A stretch of 28,108 nucleotides of DNA from JBICHM01 sp043101835 (GCA_043101835.1 JBICHM010000034.1:1-28108), one strand, 5' to 3'. Positions 1 to 8,128 are shown, numbered from the stretch's first letter. The notes: a model not told the origin generated them from the sequence alone. Numbers and translations: made by a program.

Positions 1-185
1 CTCTTGAGTTCGACGCACACGCCGCCGGCGCCGGCGGGCCGGGGCTCGTAGCGCAGCACGACCTCGCCGAAGTCGGGGTGGCCCGTCTTGGGGCACACGC
101 TCGTGAACTCCTCGGCGATGTGCTCGATGACGAAGGGGCTGTCGGTGGGCGTCGGGAACGCCTCGAGGAGCGACGCGTCAGGCAT
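1..185 (-). CDS. queF: NADPH-dependent 7-cyano-7-deazaguanine reductase QueF (N-terminal part, cut by window edge)
   Basis: QueF reduces preQ0 to preQ1 in queuosine biosynthesis, in the cytoplasm. Only the first 61 codons lie in the window; the rest is beyond the left edge. Read from the ATG at 185, the protein shows the family hallmark FTSVCPKTGHPDF, with the substrate-binding Cys at residue 31, then a Glu/Leu/Lys (CVELKS) segment matching the conserved strand of the short, unimodular QueF class. A GGAG about 11 nt upstream supports this start. It lies 56 bp behind the TPR lipoprotein on the same strand and is probably the last visible gene of an nfo-TPR-queF transcript. The motif makes the family assignment firm; operon membership is inferred from spacing. 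Confidence 0.88.
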   Translation of the reverse strand, partial: MPDASLLEAFPTPTDSPFVIEHIAEEFTSVCPKTGHPDFGEVVLRYEPRPAGAGGVCVELK

Positions 186-241
186 CGGGCATTGGCTCCG
201 CAGGGTCGGTCGCGGGGCCGGACCGATCGCCCCCGCCGGCC

Positions 242-1240
242 TCAACCGTAGCGCGCCAGCAGGTCGACGACGCGCGGCTGAGCGCGGTTGATCCGTACGC
301 TGCGGCGCAGGGCCTCGATCGCCGCCCGGCGCGTCGCCTCGTCGGTCTGTCCGCCGACCAGCCAGTCGTTGAGCAGGCACACCCCGATGCCGTTGAACGC
401 CGGATAGTGCGTCGAGTCCATCTGCGCCGAGGCGCGGAAGGCGTCGAGCGCATCCTCGTACCGGCCGAGGCGGAAGAGCGCAAACCCCAGACGCTCGTGG
501 GCCTGAGCGCTGGGCTCGATCTCCACCAGCTGCGTCAGCGTGGTGGCCATCTCGCGGTACCGCCCCGCCTTGCCGAGGCTGTCGGCGAGGTTGAGCAGCA
601 GCGGAGCGGTCAGCTCCATCCGCTCCGCGGCCGCCTGGTACTCGGTCACCGCCTCGTCGTGGCGGCCCAGGGCGCTGAGGATCGCGCCGAGGTTCACGCG
701 CGCCGGCCCGTTGGCCGGGTCGAGCGCCACGGCGCGCCGCCCGTAGGGCAGCGCCTGGCGGGCCTCCTCCAGCTGGAGGTAGGCGGTCGCGATGTTCAGG
801 TTGGCCTCGGTGTCGTAGGGCCGGATCTCCAGCGCCCGCAGGTACGCGCGGACCGCCTCGGCGAGCCGATTGAGCACCTGCAGCGTGATCGCGTGGTTGT
901 ACTGGGCGTCGAAGTTCTCCGGCTCCTGCGTGGCCGCGTTCCGGTAGGCGATCTCCGCGGCGGGGTAGTCGCCCAGCGTGCGGTAGATGTCGCCCATCTC
1001 GAGGTGGGCGGTGGTGAGGGTGGGGTTCTCGCGGATCGCCATCGCCAGCTCGCGCAGGGCGTCTTCGTAGCGCCCTTCTTCGGTGAGCGACTCGGCGAGG
1101 ACAACGCGCTCCCGCGCCCGCGCCCGCTCCCCCAGCGATCCCGACCCGGTTGCGCAGCCGGACAGCGTGACCGCGCAGGCCAGCGCGGCGGCGGCGCAGG
1201 CAAAGGCGCGATCCCGGACTCTCGAACGAAGTGCACTCAC
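242..1240 (-). CDS. TPR-repeat lipoprotein
   Basis: The 332-residue product starts with GTG at 1240, preceded by GGGAGA about 7 nt upstream. An arginine-containing n-region and an Ala-rich hydrophobic stretch lead to a lipobox LSGC with the modified Cys at residue 29, so export and lipid anchoring are likely. From about residue 37 to 285 the sequence is a run of roughly seven 34-residue TPR units with the usual small/aromatic pattern (for example EEGRYEDALRELAMAI and AHLEMGDIYRTLGDYPAAEI). Such proteins are scaffolds for protein complexes in the cell envelope; no enzyme domain is visible. It follows nfo by 33 bp and precedes queF by 56 bp, an operon-like arrangement without obvious functional logic. 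The specific partner is unknown. Confidence 0.8.
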   Translation of the reverse strand: MSALRSRVRDRAFACAAAALACAVTLSGCATGSGSLGERARARERVVLAESLTEEGRYEDALRELAMAIRENPTLTTAHLEMGDIYRTLGDYPAAEIAYRNAATQEPENFDAQYNHAITLQVLNRLAEAVRAYLRALEIRPYDTEANLNIATAYLQLEEARQALPYGRRAVALDPANGPARVNLGAILSALGRHDEAVTEYQAAAERMELTAPLLLNLADSLGKAGRYREMATTLTQLVEIEPSAQAHERLGFALFRLGRYEDALDAFRASAQMDSTHYPAFNGIGVCLLNDWLVGGQTDEATRRAAIEALRRSVRINRAQPRVVDLLARYG

Positions 1241-1273
1241 AAGGCTTCTCCCGGCAGGCTCAGCATCGGGCGT

Positions 1274-2263
1274 TCAACGGGCGGCCTTTGACGCGCGCCG
1301 GCGACCCGCGCCCTTCGCGCCCGTCTTCGGACCCTTCGACCGGCGCTGGGCCGTCCCGGCGCCCGTTTTCGGACGGGCCTCCCCGTCCCCCTCCCGCAAC
1401 AACCGGCGGAGGCGCCGGAGGTTCAGCGTATCGAGGGGCGTCCCCGTCTCTGTCTCCCCCTTCGGGGTCTCGAGGATCTTCGGTACGCCCGCCAGGCGCG
1501 GGTCGTTCACGATCGCCGCGAACGCCCCGTCGCCCACCTCGCCCTTGCCGATGTGCTCGTGCCGATCGATGCGGCTGCCGACAGCGCCCTTCGAGTCGTT
1601 CAGATGCAGCACGCGCACGCGCTCGATGCCCAGCGCCCGGTCGATGTCGTCAAAGAAGGCACGCGCATCGTCCTCGGCCCGGATGTCGTAGCCGGCCGCG
1701 AGCGCGTGGCAGGTGTCGATGCAGAAGCCGACGCGGTCGCCGACCTTCTTCCCCGCGTGCTTGAGGATGCTCGCGCGGATCGCCTGCAGCTCCTCGATCG
1801 TCCGCCCGAGCGTGCTGCCGCCCCCGGCGGTGTTCTCGAGGCAGAGCACGACCGATCCGTCGGCGTGCATTTCGAAGAGGCGCGCCCACGCGCGCCCGAT
1901 GCGGTCGATGCCGGCGTCGGCGTCGGAACTCGTGTACGCGCCCGGATGGCTGACAAGGAAGGAGACGCCCAGCCGGTCGGCGCGGGACAGCTCCTCGTCC
2001 ATCAGCGCGATGGACTTCGCCCACAGGGCGTCATCGGGGCTGGCGAGATTGATCAGGTACGAGTCGTGCGCCACGATCCGCCCGCGCCAGCCGAGGCGGT
2101 CGAGGTGGGCCAGCCACTCGTCCGCGGCTTCATCGGCCAGCGGCTTCACCGCCCACTGACGCTGGTTCTTCGTGAAGATCTGCACCGTGTCGAGCCCGAG
2201 GCCCTCGGCCTCGACCAGCGCGTTGTGCAGCCCTCCGGCGATCGACAAATGGCTTCCGAACAT
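1274..2263 (-). CDS. nfo: Endonuclease IV (AP endonuclease)
   Basis: This is a 329-residue Nfo/EndoIV enzyme, which cleaves DNA 5' to abasic sites in base-excision repair using a TIM barrel with three zinc ions. The N-terminus MFGSHLSIAGG is the classic family start. Other family blocks follow in order: FTKNQRQW, VAHDSYLINLASP, LVSHPGAYT, LCLENTAGGG, GFCIDTCHALAAGYD, VLHLNDSK with GSRIDRHEHIGKGEVG, and LETPKGE. They contain the His, Asp and Glu metal ligands. The start at 2263 is chosen because the family begins there and because TACCAT sits exactly 6 nt upstream; longer in-frame starts would pass through the divergent neighbour. A basic tail of about 45 residues rich in Lys and Arg follows the catalytic domain and may add non-specific DNA binding (inference). 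Confidence 0.95.
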   Translation of the reverse strand: MFGSHLSIAGGLHNALVEAEGLGLDTVQIFTKNQRQWAVKPLADEAADEWLAHLDRLGWRGRIVAHDSYLINLASPDDALWAKSIALMDEELSRADRLGVSFLVSHPGAYTSSDADAGIDRIGRAWARLFEMHADGSVVLCLENTAGGGSTLGRTIEELQAIRASILKHAGKKVGDRVGFCIDTCHALAAGYDIRAEDDARAFFDDIDRALGIERVRVLHLNDSKGAVGSRIDRHEHIGKGEVGDGAFAAIVNDPRLAGVPKILETPKGETETGTPLDTLNLRRLRRLLREGDGEARPKTGAGTAQRRSKGPKTGAKGAGRRRASKAAR

Positions 2264-2269
2264 GCGGGC

Positions 2270-2275
2270 ATGGTA
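2270..2275 (-). promoter_or_regulatory. -10 element (TACCAT) of nfo, leaderless layout
   Basis: On the minus strand TACCAT is followed by exactly six bases (GCCCGC) and then the nfo ATG. A start site 6-7 nt after the hexamer would fall on or beside the A of ATG, so the mRNA is predicted to be leaderless. No convincing -35 hexamer is visible. Confidence 0.55.
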
Positions 2276-2312
2276 GGGGACGCGGCAATCGCCGCGGTGC
2301 ACCCCCTCCCGG

Positions 2313-2318
2313 TAGGAT
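2313..2318 (+). promoter_or_regulatory. -10 element (TAGGAT) of the fatty acid transporter gene, leaderless layout
   Basis: TAGGAT is followed by six bases (CGCGCC) and the ATG at 2325. It mirrors the nfo promoter within the same 61-bp divergent spacer (2264-2324). There is no Shine-Dalgarno sequence between hexamer and start. Confidence 0.55.
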
Positions 2319-2324
2319 CGCGCC

Positions 2325-3707
2325 ATGCTGGCCCGACTCGGTGAACGGATCTCGGCGTTCTTCCGCGCCACGGCGCCGGATCCCTTCGTCCTCGCCATCC
2401 TGCTGACGGCGCTGACCTTCCTGCTCGCTGCGATCTGGGGCGAATATCCCGGCGCGAGCGGGGCGGATCGGCTACGCCTCGTGATCGAGGGGTGGCAGGG
2501 GGGGTTCTGGAACCTGCTTGCCTTCGGCATGCAGATGTGCCTGATTCTTGTGACCGGGCATGCGCTGGCGTCGTCGCCTCCGATTGCGCGCCTGCTGCGC
2601 GCGATCGCCGGCGGAGCGCGCACGCCGAGGCAGGCGGTGGTGCTCGTGTCGGTGTGCGCGATCGGCTTCGGGCTCATCAACTGGGGTCTGGGGCTGATCG
2701 TCGGGGCGATCCTCGCGCGTGACGCGGCGGGCCGGCTGGCGGAGCGCGGCGTCAACCCGCCGCGCAACCTGCTCGCCGCCGCGGGCTACACCGGCATGCT
2801 CACCTGGCACGGCGGGCTGTCTGGCTCGGCGCCGCTGGCCGCCGCACAGCCGGAGCAGTTGTCATCGCTGCTCGGCCCCGCGCTCGCCGAGCAGATCGGC
2901 GCGCTGCCCGTCTCGGCGACGCTGCTGACGCCCCTGAACTTCGTCGCCACCGGCGGGCTGCTGGTGCTCGCGCCGCTGACGCTCGCGCTGCTCGTGCCCC
3001 ACAAGATCGATGCGCTGCCCGCCCCCGCGCCACGCGCGGACGCCAGTGCGACCGACGAGCCCGAACCGAGCGCAACGACGCTCCCTGAGCGACTCGAGGG
3101 CAGCCCGGTCGTCGCGGCCCTCATCAGCGTGCCCGCGCTGCTCTGGCTCTTCTGGCGGTTCAGCGCCGACGGCGTGGATGCGCTGACGCTCAACACCGCC
3201 AACCTCGCCTTCCTCGCGACGGGCCTGCTGCTGCATGGCTCGCCTGTGCGCTACGCGCAGGCGATCGAGGACGGGGCGCGCGGGTGCGCGGGGATCATCC
3301 TCCAGTTTCCGCTGTACGCCGGCATCATGGGGGTGATGACCGACAGCGCGCTCGCGGCCGATGTCAGCCGCGCGATGGCGCGAGCCGCCGGCGACAGCGA
3401 GGGGGCGCTGGCGAGCATGACCTTCCTGAGCGCAGGCCTCGTGAACCTGTTCGTGCCGGCGGGCGGCGGGCAATGGGCCGTCCAGGGGCCGATCGCGATG
3501 CAGGCCGCGATCGACGCCGGCGCGCGCCCCGAGCGTCTCGTGATGGCCGTCGCCTACGGCGATCAGCTGACGAACATGCTCCAGCCCTTCTGGGCGCTGC
3601 CCCTGCTGGCGATCACCGGCGCGAAGGCGCGGGACGTCGTCGGCTACACGGCGATCGTGATGGTCGTCGCGGCCGTGTGGCTCGTCGGCTGCCTCGTGCT
3701 CGTGTGA
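2325..3707 (+). CDS. atoE: Short-chain fatty acid transporter, AtoE family
   Basis: This 460-residue polytopic inner-membrane protein is predicted to take up short-chain fatty acids such as acetoacetate or butyrate. The N-terminus (RISAFFRATAPDPFVLAILL) is characteristic of the AtoE/SCFA_trans family. Further family segments are WGLGLIVGAILARD, AAAGYTGMLTWHGGLSGSAPL, LLTPLNFVATGG, and the C-terminal LFVPAGGGQWAVQGPI and YGDQLTNMLQPFWALPLL. About a dozen hydrophobic helices span the length, with a hydrophilic Pro/Asp/Glu-rich loop near residues 228-255. Length matches the family (about 440-460). It stands alone, with no acetoacetate or CoA-transferase genes beside it, so the real substrate is uncertain. 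The start is supported by the TAGGAT box 6 nt upstream. Confidence 0.87.
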   Translation: MLARLGERISAFFRATAPDPFVLAILLTALTFLLAAIWGEYPGASGADRLRLVIEGWQGGFWNLLAFGMQMCLILVTGHALASSPPIARLLRAIAGGARTPRQAVVLVSVCAIGFGLINWGLGLIVGAILARDAAGRLAERGVNPPRNLLAAAGYTGMLTWHGGLSGSAPLAAAQPEQLSSLLGPALAEQIGALPVSATLLTPLNFVATGGLLVLAPLTLALLVPHKIDALPAPAPRADASATDEPEPSATTLPERLEGSPVVAALISVPALLWLFWRFSADGVDALTLNTANLAFLATGLLLHGSPVRYAQAIEDGARGCAGIILQFPLYAGIMGVMTDSALAADVSRAMARAAGDSEGALASMTFLSAGLVNLFVPAGGGQWAVQGPIAMQAAIDAGARPERLVMAVAYGDQLTNMLQPFWALPLLAITGAKARDVVGYTAIVMVVAAVWLVGCLVLV

Positions 3708-3857
3708 GGGCGCGCGGGGTGGGTCCGAGAACGGGCCTGGTCTGGCTGCGCCGCCTGATCGCCAGAATCGGGGGATATTCCGCAGGTTCCCACTCCAGCG
3801 TGGGGGGTTCCGGGCCGACGCAGAGGGTGCGTGGAGGCGCTCCGGACCGAATGAGCC

Positions 3858-4967
3858 ATGTCGAATGCTGCGAGCAGTCTTGCCACCCGGACCGTCGCGT
3901 CGGACTTCCTGCCTGAGCGGGTCGCGCGTCGGCTGACCGACGACCGTCTCGTTGAAGTGCTGCTGGTCCTGTACTTCCCGCTGATGATCGCGGCCCGGTG
4001 GTACGCCTCCGACGACCCCAGCCCGTGGGTGGGGCTGCTGGAGGCGACGATCACGGCGGTCGCGTGGTTCTGCGCCGCGTGGACGCTCGGCTGGGTGGTC
4101 TGGCGCGTGAGCGGCGGGCGCGGGCGCGTGGGGCAGATGCTCTTCGGCGTGTCGCTGGTGGCGCTCGTCTCCAGCAGCATGGCGATGGCGGCGCTGCAGC
4201 GCACGCGCGCCGAGGCGGAGGCCGACACGCGTTTCCGTGAGGCGGGGCTGGCGTTCCTCGACACGCTCGAATCGGCGATCGACGACCGCGATGTGGCGCT
4301 CGGCGAGGCCGATGCGATGCGATCCTTCGCCGGCGCGATGGAGCGGTACGCGCTGCGCCTCGAGGGCGTGGAGCGGGGGCGGGCCCTCGCCGGCGCCGCG
4401 GTGCTGCGCGAGCAGGCGCCCCTGACCGACGACTTCAACAAGGCCGGCAAGGCGTTCGTGGACGCCGGCGGGCTCCACCCGGCCAGCCTCGAGACCGAAG
4501 CCGCGCTCGACCAGCGCCTCGCGCTCGCCTGGACCTTCGCCGACACCACCGAGCGCATCGGCGCCATGCAGGCCCGGCGCGCGGACCGCTTCACGGAGCT
4601 CGCGGCGCTCTACGGCGTCGAGGTGGGCCAGCTCGCCGAGGCGCGCGTGTGGTTCGACCGCGTCTTCGCGGCCCGCGAGAACGAGGAGCTGCTCGCCCTC
4701 GAGCGTCAGGTCGCCGACGCGGCGGTCGGCATCCTCCGCCTCCTGCGCGACGAGTGGGGGCGCTGGCGCTACGACCGCACCGAGCGTCGTCTGGTTTTCG
4801 ATCGCGAGGCGACGGAGAACCGGTATGTCGCCCTCTATGTCACGCTGACGCAGGCCGAGACGCAGAAGCGGTCGCTCCAGCGCCGCCTGCTCGACGAGAA
4901 CCGGCGCCGCCTCGCCGAGCCGAAGCCGGCGGAGGCGGTCGCGGCAATCGCCGAGGCCGACGGCTGA
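3858..4967 (+). CDS. Unrecognised membrane protein with long helical C-terminal region
   Basis: I do not recognise this 369-residue protein. It has a short polar N-terminus and about three hydrophobic segments, near residues 32-50 (VEVLLVLYFPLMIAARW), 57-82 and 92-113 (MLFGVSLVALVSSSMAMAA). The remaining 250 residues are soluble, strongly charged and Ala/Glu/Arg-rich, and look helical or coiled-coil. Trp-containing patches occur near the end (RDEWGRWRYDRTERR). No catalytic motif is evident. The architecture resembles a membrane-anchored scaffold or sensor lacking an output domain, but that is only inference. It lies alone between the fatty acid transporter (150 bp upstream) and the GH57 gene (103 bp downstream) on the same strand. 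The ATG at 3858 has no strong Shine-Dalgarno sequence, so the exact start is moderately certain. Confidence 0.7.
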   Translation: MSNAASSLATRTVASDFLPERVARRLTDDRLVEVLLVLYFPLMIAARWYASDDPSPWVGLLEATITAVAWFCAAWTLGWVVWRVSGGRGRVGQMLFGVSLVALVSSSMAMAALQRTRAEAEADTRFREAGLAFLDTLESAIDDRDVALGEADAMRSFAGAMERYALRLEGVERGRALAGAAVLREQAPLTDDFNKAGKAFVDAGGLHPASLETEAALDQRLALAWTFADTTERIGAMQARRADRFTELAALYGVEVGQLAEARVWFDRVFAARENEELLALERQVADAAVGILRLLRDEWGRWRYDRTERRLVFDREATENRYVALYVTLTQAETQKRSLQRRLLDENRRRLAEPKPAEAVAAIAEADG

Positions 4968-5019
4968 CGATCGGGCCCTGATTCCGCCCCGCCGGCGAAC
5001 CCGCGGGCGCGGAAGGTCC

Positions 5020-5025
5020 TATAGA
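5020..5025 (+). promoter_or_regulatory. Candidate -10 element (TATAGA) for the GH57 gene
   Basis: TATAGATT stands out as AT-rich in a GC-rich spacer. Transcription from about 5032 would give a leader of roughly 39 nt carrying GGGGAG about 8 nt before the ATG at 5071. This is the leadered type of start, unlike several neighbours. Confidence 0.4.
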
Positions 5026-5070
5026 TTCCTCGGGAACGCGGCCTGACGCCGCGCCTCGGGGAGCAGGGCG

Positions 5071-6366
5071 ATGGCGTCGATCGTGATGTACTTCCAGGTG
5101 CACCAGCCTTTCCGGCTGCGGCGCTACACCGTCTTCGACGACGACCCCTTCTACTTCGACAACCGCGAGAACGAGAAGATCCTCCGCAAGGTGGCGGACA
5201 AGTGCTATCGCCCCACCACGCAGCTGCTGCTCGACCTCGTCGAGCGCCACGAGGGGCGGTTCCGCTTCTCGTACTCCATCACCGGCGTCGCCCTCGAGCA
5301 GATGGAGCAATGGGCGCCGGATGTGATCGAGCTCTTCCAGCGTCTCGCGGCGACGGGGTGCGTCGAGTTCCTCGGCGAGACGCACCACCACTCGCTGTCG
5401 TTCCTCTATTCGCGTGAGGAGTTCGTCGCGCAGGTGCGCAAGCACGCCGCGACCTGCGAGCGCCTCTTCGGCCAGACGCCCAAGGTCTTCCGCAACACGG
5501 AGCTGATCTACACCAACGACCTCGGCCACTTCGTGAGCCAGATCGCCGGCCCTGACGGGCGCCCGATGTACCAGGGCATGCTCTGCGAGGGCGTGGACGG
5601 CCTGCTCTCGGGGCGAAGCCCGAACTATGTCTACAAGCCGCCGCACACCGGCGCCGGTCGCCACGGCGGGCCCTTCGCGCTGCTCCTGAAGAACTATCGC
5701 CTGAGCGACGACATCGCGTTCCGCTTCGGCAACCGGGGGTGGAGCGAGTGGCCGCTGACGGCGGAGAAGTTCGCCGGTTGGGTGAACCAGATCAACGGCG
5801 ACGGCTACCTCTGCAACCTCTTCATGGACTACGAGACCTTCGGCGAGCACCAGTGGCAGGAGACGGGGATCTTCGACTTCCTCGACGCCATGCCGGCGCA
5901 GGTCTTCGATGTGAACCCCGGGCACAACCACTTCAACACGCCCAGCGAGGCGATCGAGCAGTTCCCGCCGGTCGGCGTCTACGACGCGCCGCACATGACC
6001 AGCTGGGCCGACACCGAGCGCGACCTCTCGGCGTGGCTGGGCAACCCGATGCAGAGCAACGCGCTGCAGGAGGCCTTCCGCCTCGAAGGCCCGATCAAGC
6101 GCGCCCTGCGCGAGGCCGAGGCCTCCGGCGAGGCGGTGCGCATCGGCGAGGCGCGCCACCTGCTCGAGGACTGGCGCAAGCTGACCACCAGCGACCACTT
6201 CTACTACATGTGCACCAAGTACTTCGCGGACGGCGATGTGCACAAGTACTTCAACCCGTACGACTCGCCGTACGACTCGTACATCAACTTCATGACTGTG
6301 CTCGATCATGTGCGCACGCGGATCCGGGCGCTCGCCGAGCCGGCGCCGGCCGGCGCGCCGGTCTGA
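5071..6366 (+). CDS. Glycoside hydrolase family 57, alpha-amylase-type
   Basis: GH57 enzymes are retaining alpha-glucan hydrolases or branching enzymes with an incomplete TIM barrel. This 431-residue protein shows the conserved regions in order: region 1 FQVHQP (H11, Q12, P13), region 2 LGETHHHSLSFL (E103), region 3 FRNTELIY with the likely nucleophile Glu144, and region 4 FMDYETFGEHQ with the likely acid/base Asp253. No signal peptide is visible, so it probably acts in the cytoplasm on glycogen or maltodextrin. Its length and the lack of an extra C-terminal domain suit the short amylase-like GH57 group better than branching enzymes (over 500 residues). The start is supported by GGGGAG upstream. 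A DinB-fold gene follows after 25 bp. Exact specificity cannot be read from sequence. Confidence 0.88.
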   Translation: MASIVMYFQVHQPFRLRRYTVFDDDPFYFDNRENEKILRKVADKCYRPTTQLLLDLVERHEGRFRFSYSITGVALEQMEQWAPDVIELFQRLAATGCVEFLGETHHHSLSFLYSREEFVAQVRKHAATCERLFGQTPKVFRNTELIYTNDLGHFVSQIAGPDGRPMYQGMLCEGVDGLLSGRSPNYVYKPPHTGAGRHGGPFALLLKNYRLSDDIAFRFGNRGWSEWPLTAEKFAGWVNQINGDGYLCNLFMDYETFGEHQWQETGIFDFLDAMPAQVFDVNPGHNHFNTPSEAIEQFPPVGVYDAPHMTSWADTERDLSAWLGNPMQSNALQEAFRLEGPIKRALREAEASGEAVRIGEARHLLEDWRKLTTSDHFYYMCTKYFADGDVHKYFNPYDSPYDSYINFMTVLDHVRTRIRALAEPAPAGAPV

Positions 6367-6391
6367 GCGAGCCGATTCTCACGGAGTTCCG

Positions 6392-6871
6392 ATGGCTGCA
6401 TCTCTCGCCGACCAGTTCCGGCGCATGTGCGCGCACGACATCGCCGCGACCGTGCGCATGCTCGGCGCGCTCCACGGTCTGGGCGAGGACGCCCCGCAGC
6501 GCGCGATCGACAAGATGGCCCACCAGGTGCTGACGATCGAGCTGTGGCTGCACCGCATGGGCGCCTTCCCGGAGAAGCCGGGCGACATCTTCCCCGAGGG
6601 CGCCGGCCTGCACGCGATCGCCCAGCACGCGGAGCTCGCCGGGCGCGCGTGGACCTCGTTCCTCGAGACGCTCACCGACGATGCGTGCGACCGCGAGTTC
6701 GAGTTCGTCTCGACGGAAGGCAAGCCGGGGCGACTGCGCATCGCCGATGCGCTCACCCACATGAGTCTGCACGGCCAGTACCACCGCGGCCAGGTCGCAA
6801 CGCTGCTGAAGGACCACCTGCCGAAGCCGCTGGCGACGGATTACGCGTACTACGCGCGCGGGGATTGGTGA
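6392..6871 (+). CDS. DinB-family (YfiT-like) putative metal-dependent protein
   Basis: This 159-residue protein has the DinB/YfiT four-helix-bundle pattern. Helix one carries His44 (DKMAHQVL) and the final helices carry HMSLHGQYHRGQV, where His127 and His131 complete the usual three-His metal site. Members include thiol transferases (bacillithiol or mycothiol S-transferases) and many proteins of unknown role. The substrate here cannot be named. The ATG at 6392 is chosen over an upstream in-frame start inside the GH57 gene because GGAG lies 5-8 nt before it and the family starts here. It is 25 bp behind the GH57 stop, so co-transcription is likely, although a link between the two functions is not obvious. 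Confidence 0.85.
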   Translation: MAASLADQFRRMCAHDIAATVRMLGALHGLGEDAPQRAIDKMAHQVLTIELWLHRMGAFPEKPGDIFPEGAGLHAIAQHAELAGRAWTSFLETLTDDACDREFEFVSTEGKPGRLRIADALTHMSLHGQYHRGQVATLLKDHLPKPLATDYAYYARGDW

Positions 6872-6893
6872 GGCGCGAGGAACTCGCCGCCAC

Positions 6894-6899
6894 TACCAT
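6894..6899 (+). promoter_or_regulatory. -10 element (TACCAT) of the M20 amidohydrolase gene, leaderless layout
   Basis: TACCAT, then six bases (TCCCGC), then the ATG at 6906. The hexamer and spacing match those before nfo. There is no Shine-Dalgarno sequence in the gap. Confidence 0.55.
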
Positions 6900-6905
6900 T
6901 CCCGC

Positions 6906-8111
6906 ATGACCACCACCGCCGATCGACTGCGTGACCTCGTCGCCGACTGCGCCCCGCACGCCGTGGGGATCCGGCACGATCTGCACGCGCACCCCGAACT
7001 GATGTACGAGGAGGAGCGCACCAGCCGCGTGGTGCGCGAGGAGCTCGCGCGCCTCGGCGTCGAGCATCTCGGGGGCCTCGCCGGGGGCACCGGCGTGCTT
7101 GCGCACCTGCCGGCGACGACGCCCGACGGCGCGAAGAAGCCCAGCGTCGCGCTGCGGGCCGATATGGACGCGCTGCCCATCCTCGAGCGCACCGGAGTCG
7201 CGTACTCCTCGACGACCGACGGCGTCATGCACGCCTGCGGGCACGACGGGCACACGGCGACGCTGCTGTGCGCCGCGGCGGCGCTCGCGAAAGTCGAGCA
7301 CCGGCCGAACCCGGTCACATTCCTCTTCCAGCCCGCCGAGGAAGGCGGCGCCGGGGGCGAGCGCATGTGCGCCGACGGCGCCCTCGACGGCTCGCGCCTC
7401 GGCACACGCGTCGGGCGCGTCTTCGGCCTCCACGGGTGGCCCAGCCTCGAGATCGGGCATGTCTCGACGAAGCCCGGCCCGCTGCTCGCGGCGACGGACG
7501 ACTTCGCCGCGCGCATCTCCGGCCACCAGGCCCACGCCGCGATGCCCCATACGGGCGTCGACCCCATCGTCGCCGGTGCGCACATCGTCAGCGCCCTGCA
7601 GACGATTGCCTCGCGCACCGTCGACCCACTCGACTCGGTCGTCTGCACCGTGGGGCGCTTCGAGGGCGGGAGCGCGAACAATGTGATCCCCGAATCGGTG
7701 GAGATCGCCGGAACGATCCGCTCGCTGCGCGCCGAGACGCGCGCGACGGCGGAGCGCCGCTTCCGTGAGATCGTCGAACTGACGGCGAAGGCCCACGGCT
7801 GCCGCGTGGAGATCGACTGGAAGACCGGCTACCCCGTCACCGACAACCACCCGGAGGCGACGGCGTTCTTCGAGCGCATCGCGCGCGACACGCTCGGCGC
7901 CGCGCGCCTGGAGCGGACGCCGGATCCCTTCATGGGGGGCGAGGACTTCGCCTTCTACGGCGCCGTGGCCCCGGCGTGCTTCTTCCTGCTGGGCCTCCAG
8001 CGCCCCGGCGACGCCAGCCCCGCGATGCTGCACACGCCGGACTTCGACTTCAACGACGATGCGCTGCCCATCGGGGCGGAGCTCTTCTGCCGGCTCGCGC
8101 TCGCGGAGTGA
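6906..8111 (+). CDS. M20-family amidohydrolase (hippurate hydrolase / N-acyl-amino-acid amidohydrolase type)
   Basis: This 401-residue cytoplasmic metallo-hydrolase is predicted to cleave N-acyl groups from amino acids or similar amides. Visible motifs are HDLHAHPEL near residue 24, RADMDALPI near residue 82, MHACGHDGHT with metal ligands Cys111 and His113, QPAEEGG with the catalytic Glu145, GLHGWP, the dimerisation-domain start SGHQAHAAMPHTGVDP, and the C-terminal MGGEDFAFY and LHTPDFDFNDDAL. This set is typical of the M20D group that includes HipO, AbgA and IAA-amino-acid hydrolases. Length fits. No signal peptide is seen. The leaderless promoter box decides the start. Substrate is not predictable from the sequence. 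UvrC follows 29 bp downstream but has its own promoter-like box. Confidence 0.9.
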   Translation: MTTTADRLRDLVADCAPHAVGIRHDLHAHPELMYEEERTSRVVREELARLGVEHLGGLAGGTGVLAHLPATTPDGAKKPSVALRADMDALPILERTGVAYSSTTDGVMHACGHDGHTATLLCAAAALAKVEHRPNPVTFLFQPAEEGGAGGERMCADGALDGSRLGTRVGRVFGLHGWPSLEIGHVSTKPGPLLAATDDFAARISGHQAHAAMPHTGVDPIVAGAHIVSALQTIASRTVDPLDSVVCTVGRFEGGSANNVIPESVEIAGTIRSLRAETRATAERRFREIVELTAKAHGCRVEIDWKTGYPVTDNHPEATAFFERIARDTLGAARLERTPDPFMGGEDFAFYGAVAPACFFLLGLQRPGDASPAMLHTPDFDFNDDALPIGAELFCRLALAE

Positions 8112-8128
8112 GCGGGGGCGACGGCTCC

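Noticed and set aside
407..1291. Long open frame opposite the TPR lipoprotein gene
   Set aside because: It is the antisense shadow of a gene with clear TPR repeats and a lipobox. Its Arg/Gly/Val-rich product has no recognisable fold.
2862..4478. Long minus-strand open frame across the transporter and the following gene
   Set aside because: High GC leaves stop codons rare in the shadow frames. The product is rich in Arg/His/Glu without domain signal, while the plus strand encodes clear membrane proteins.
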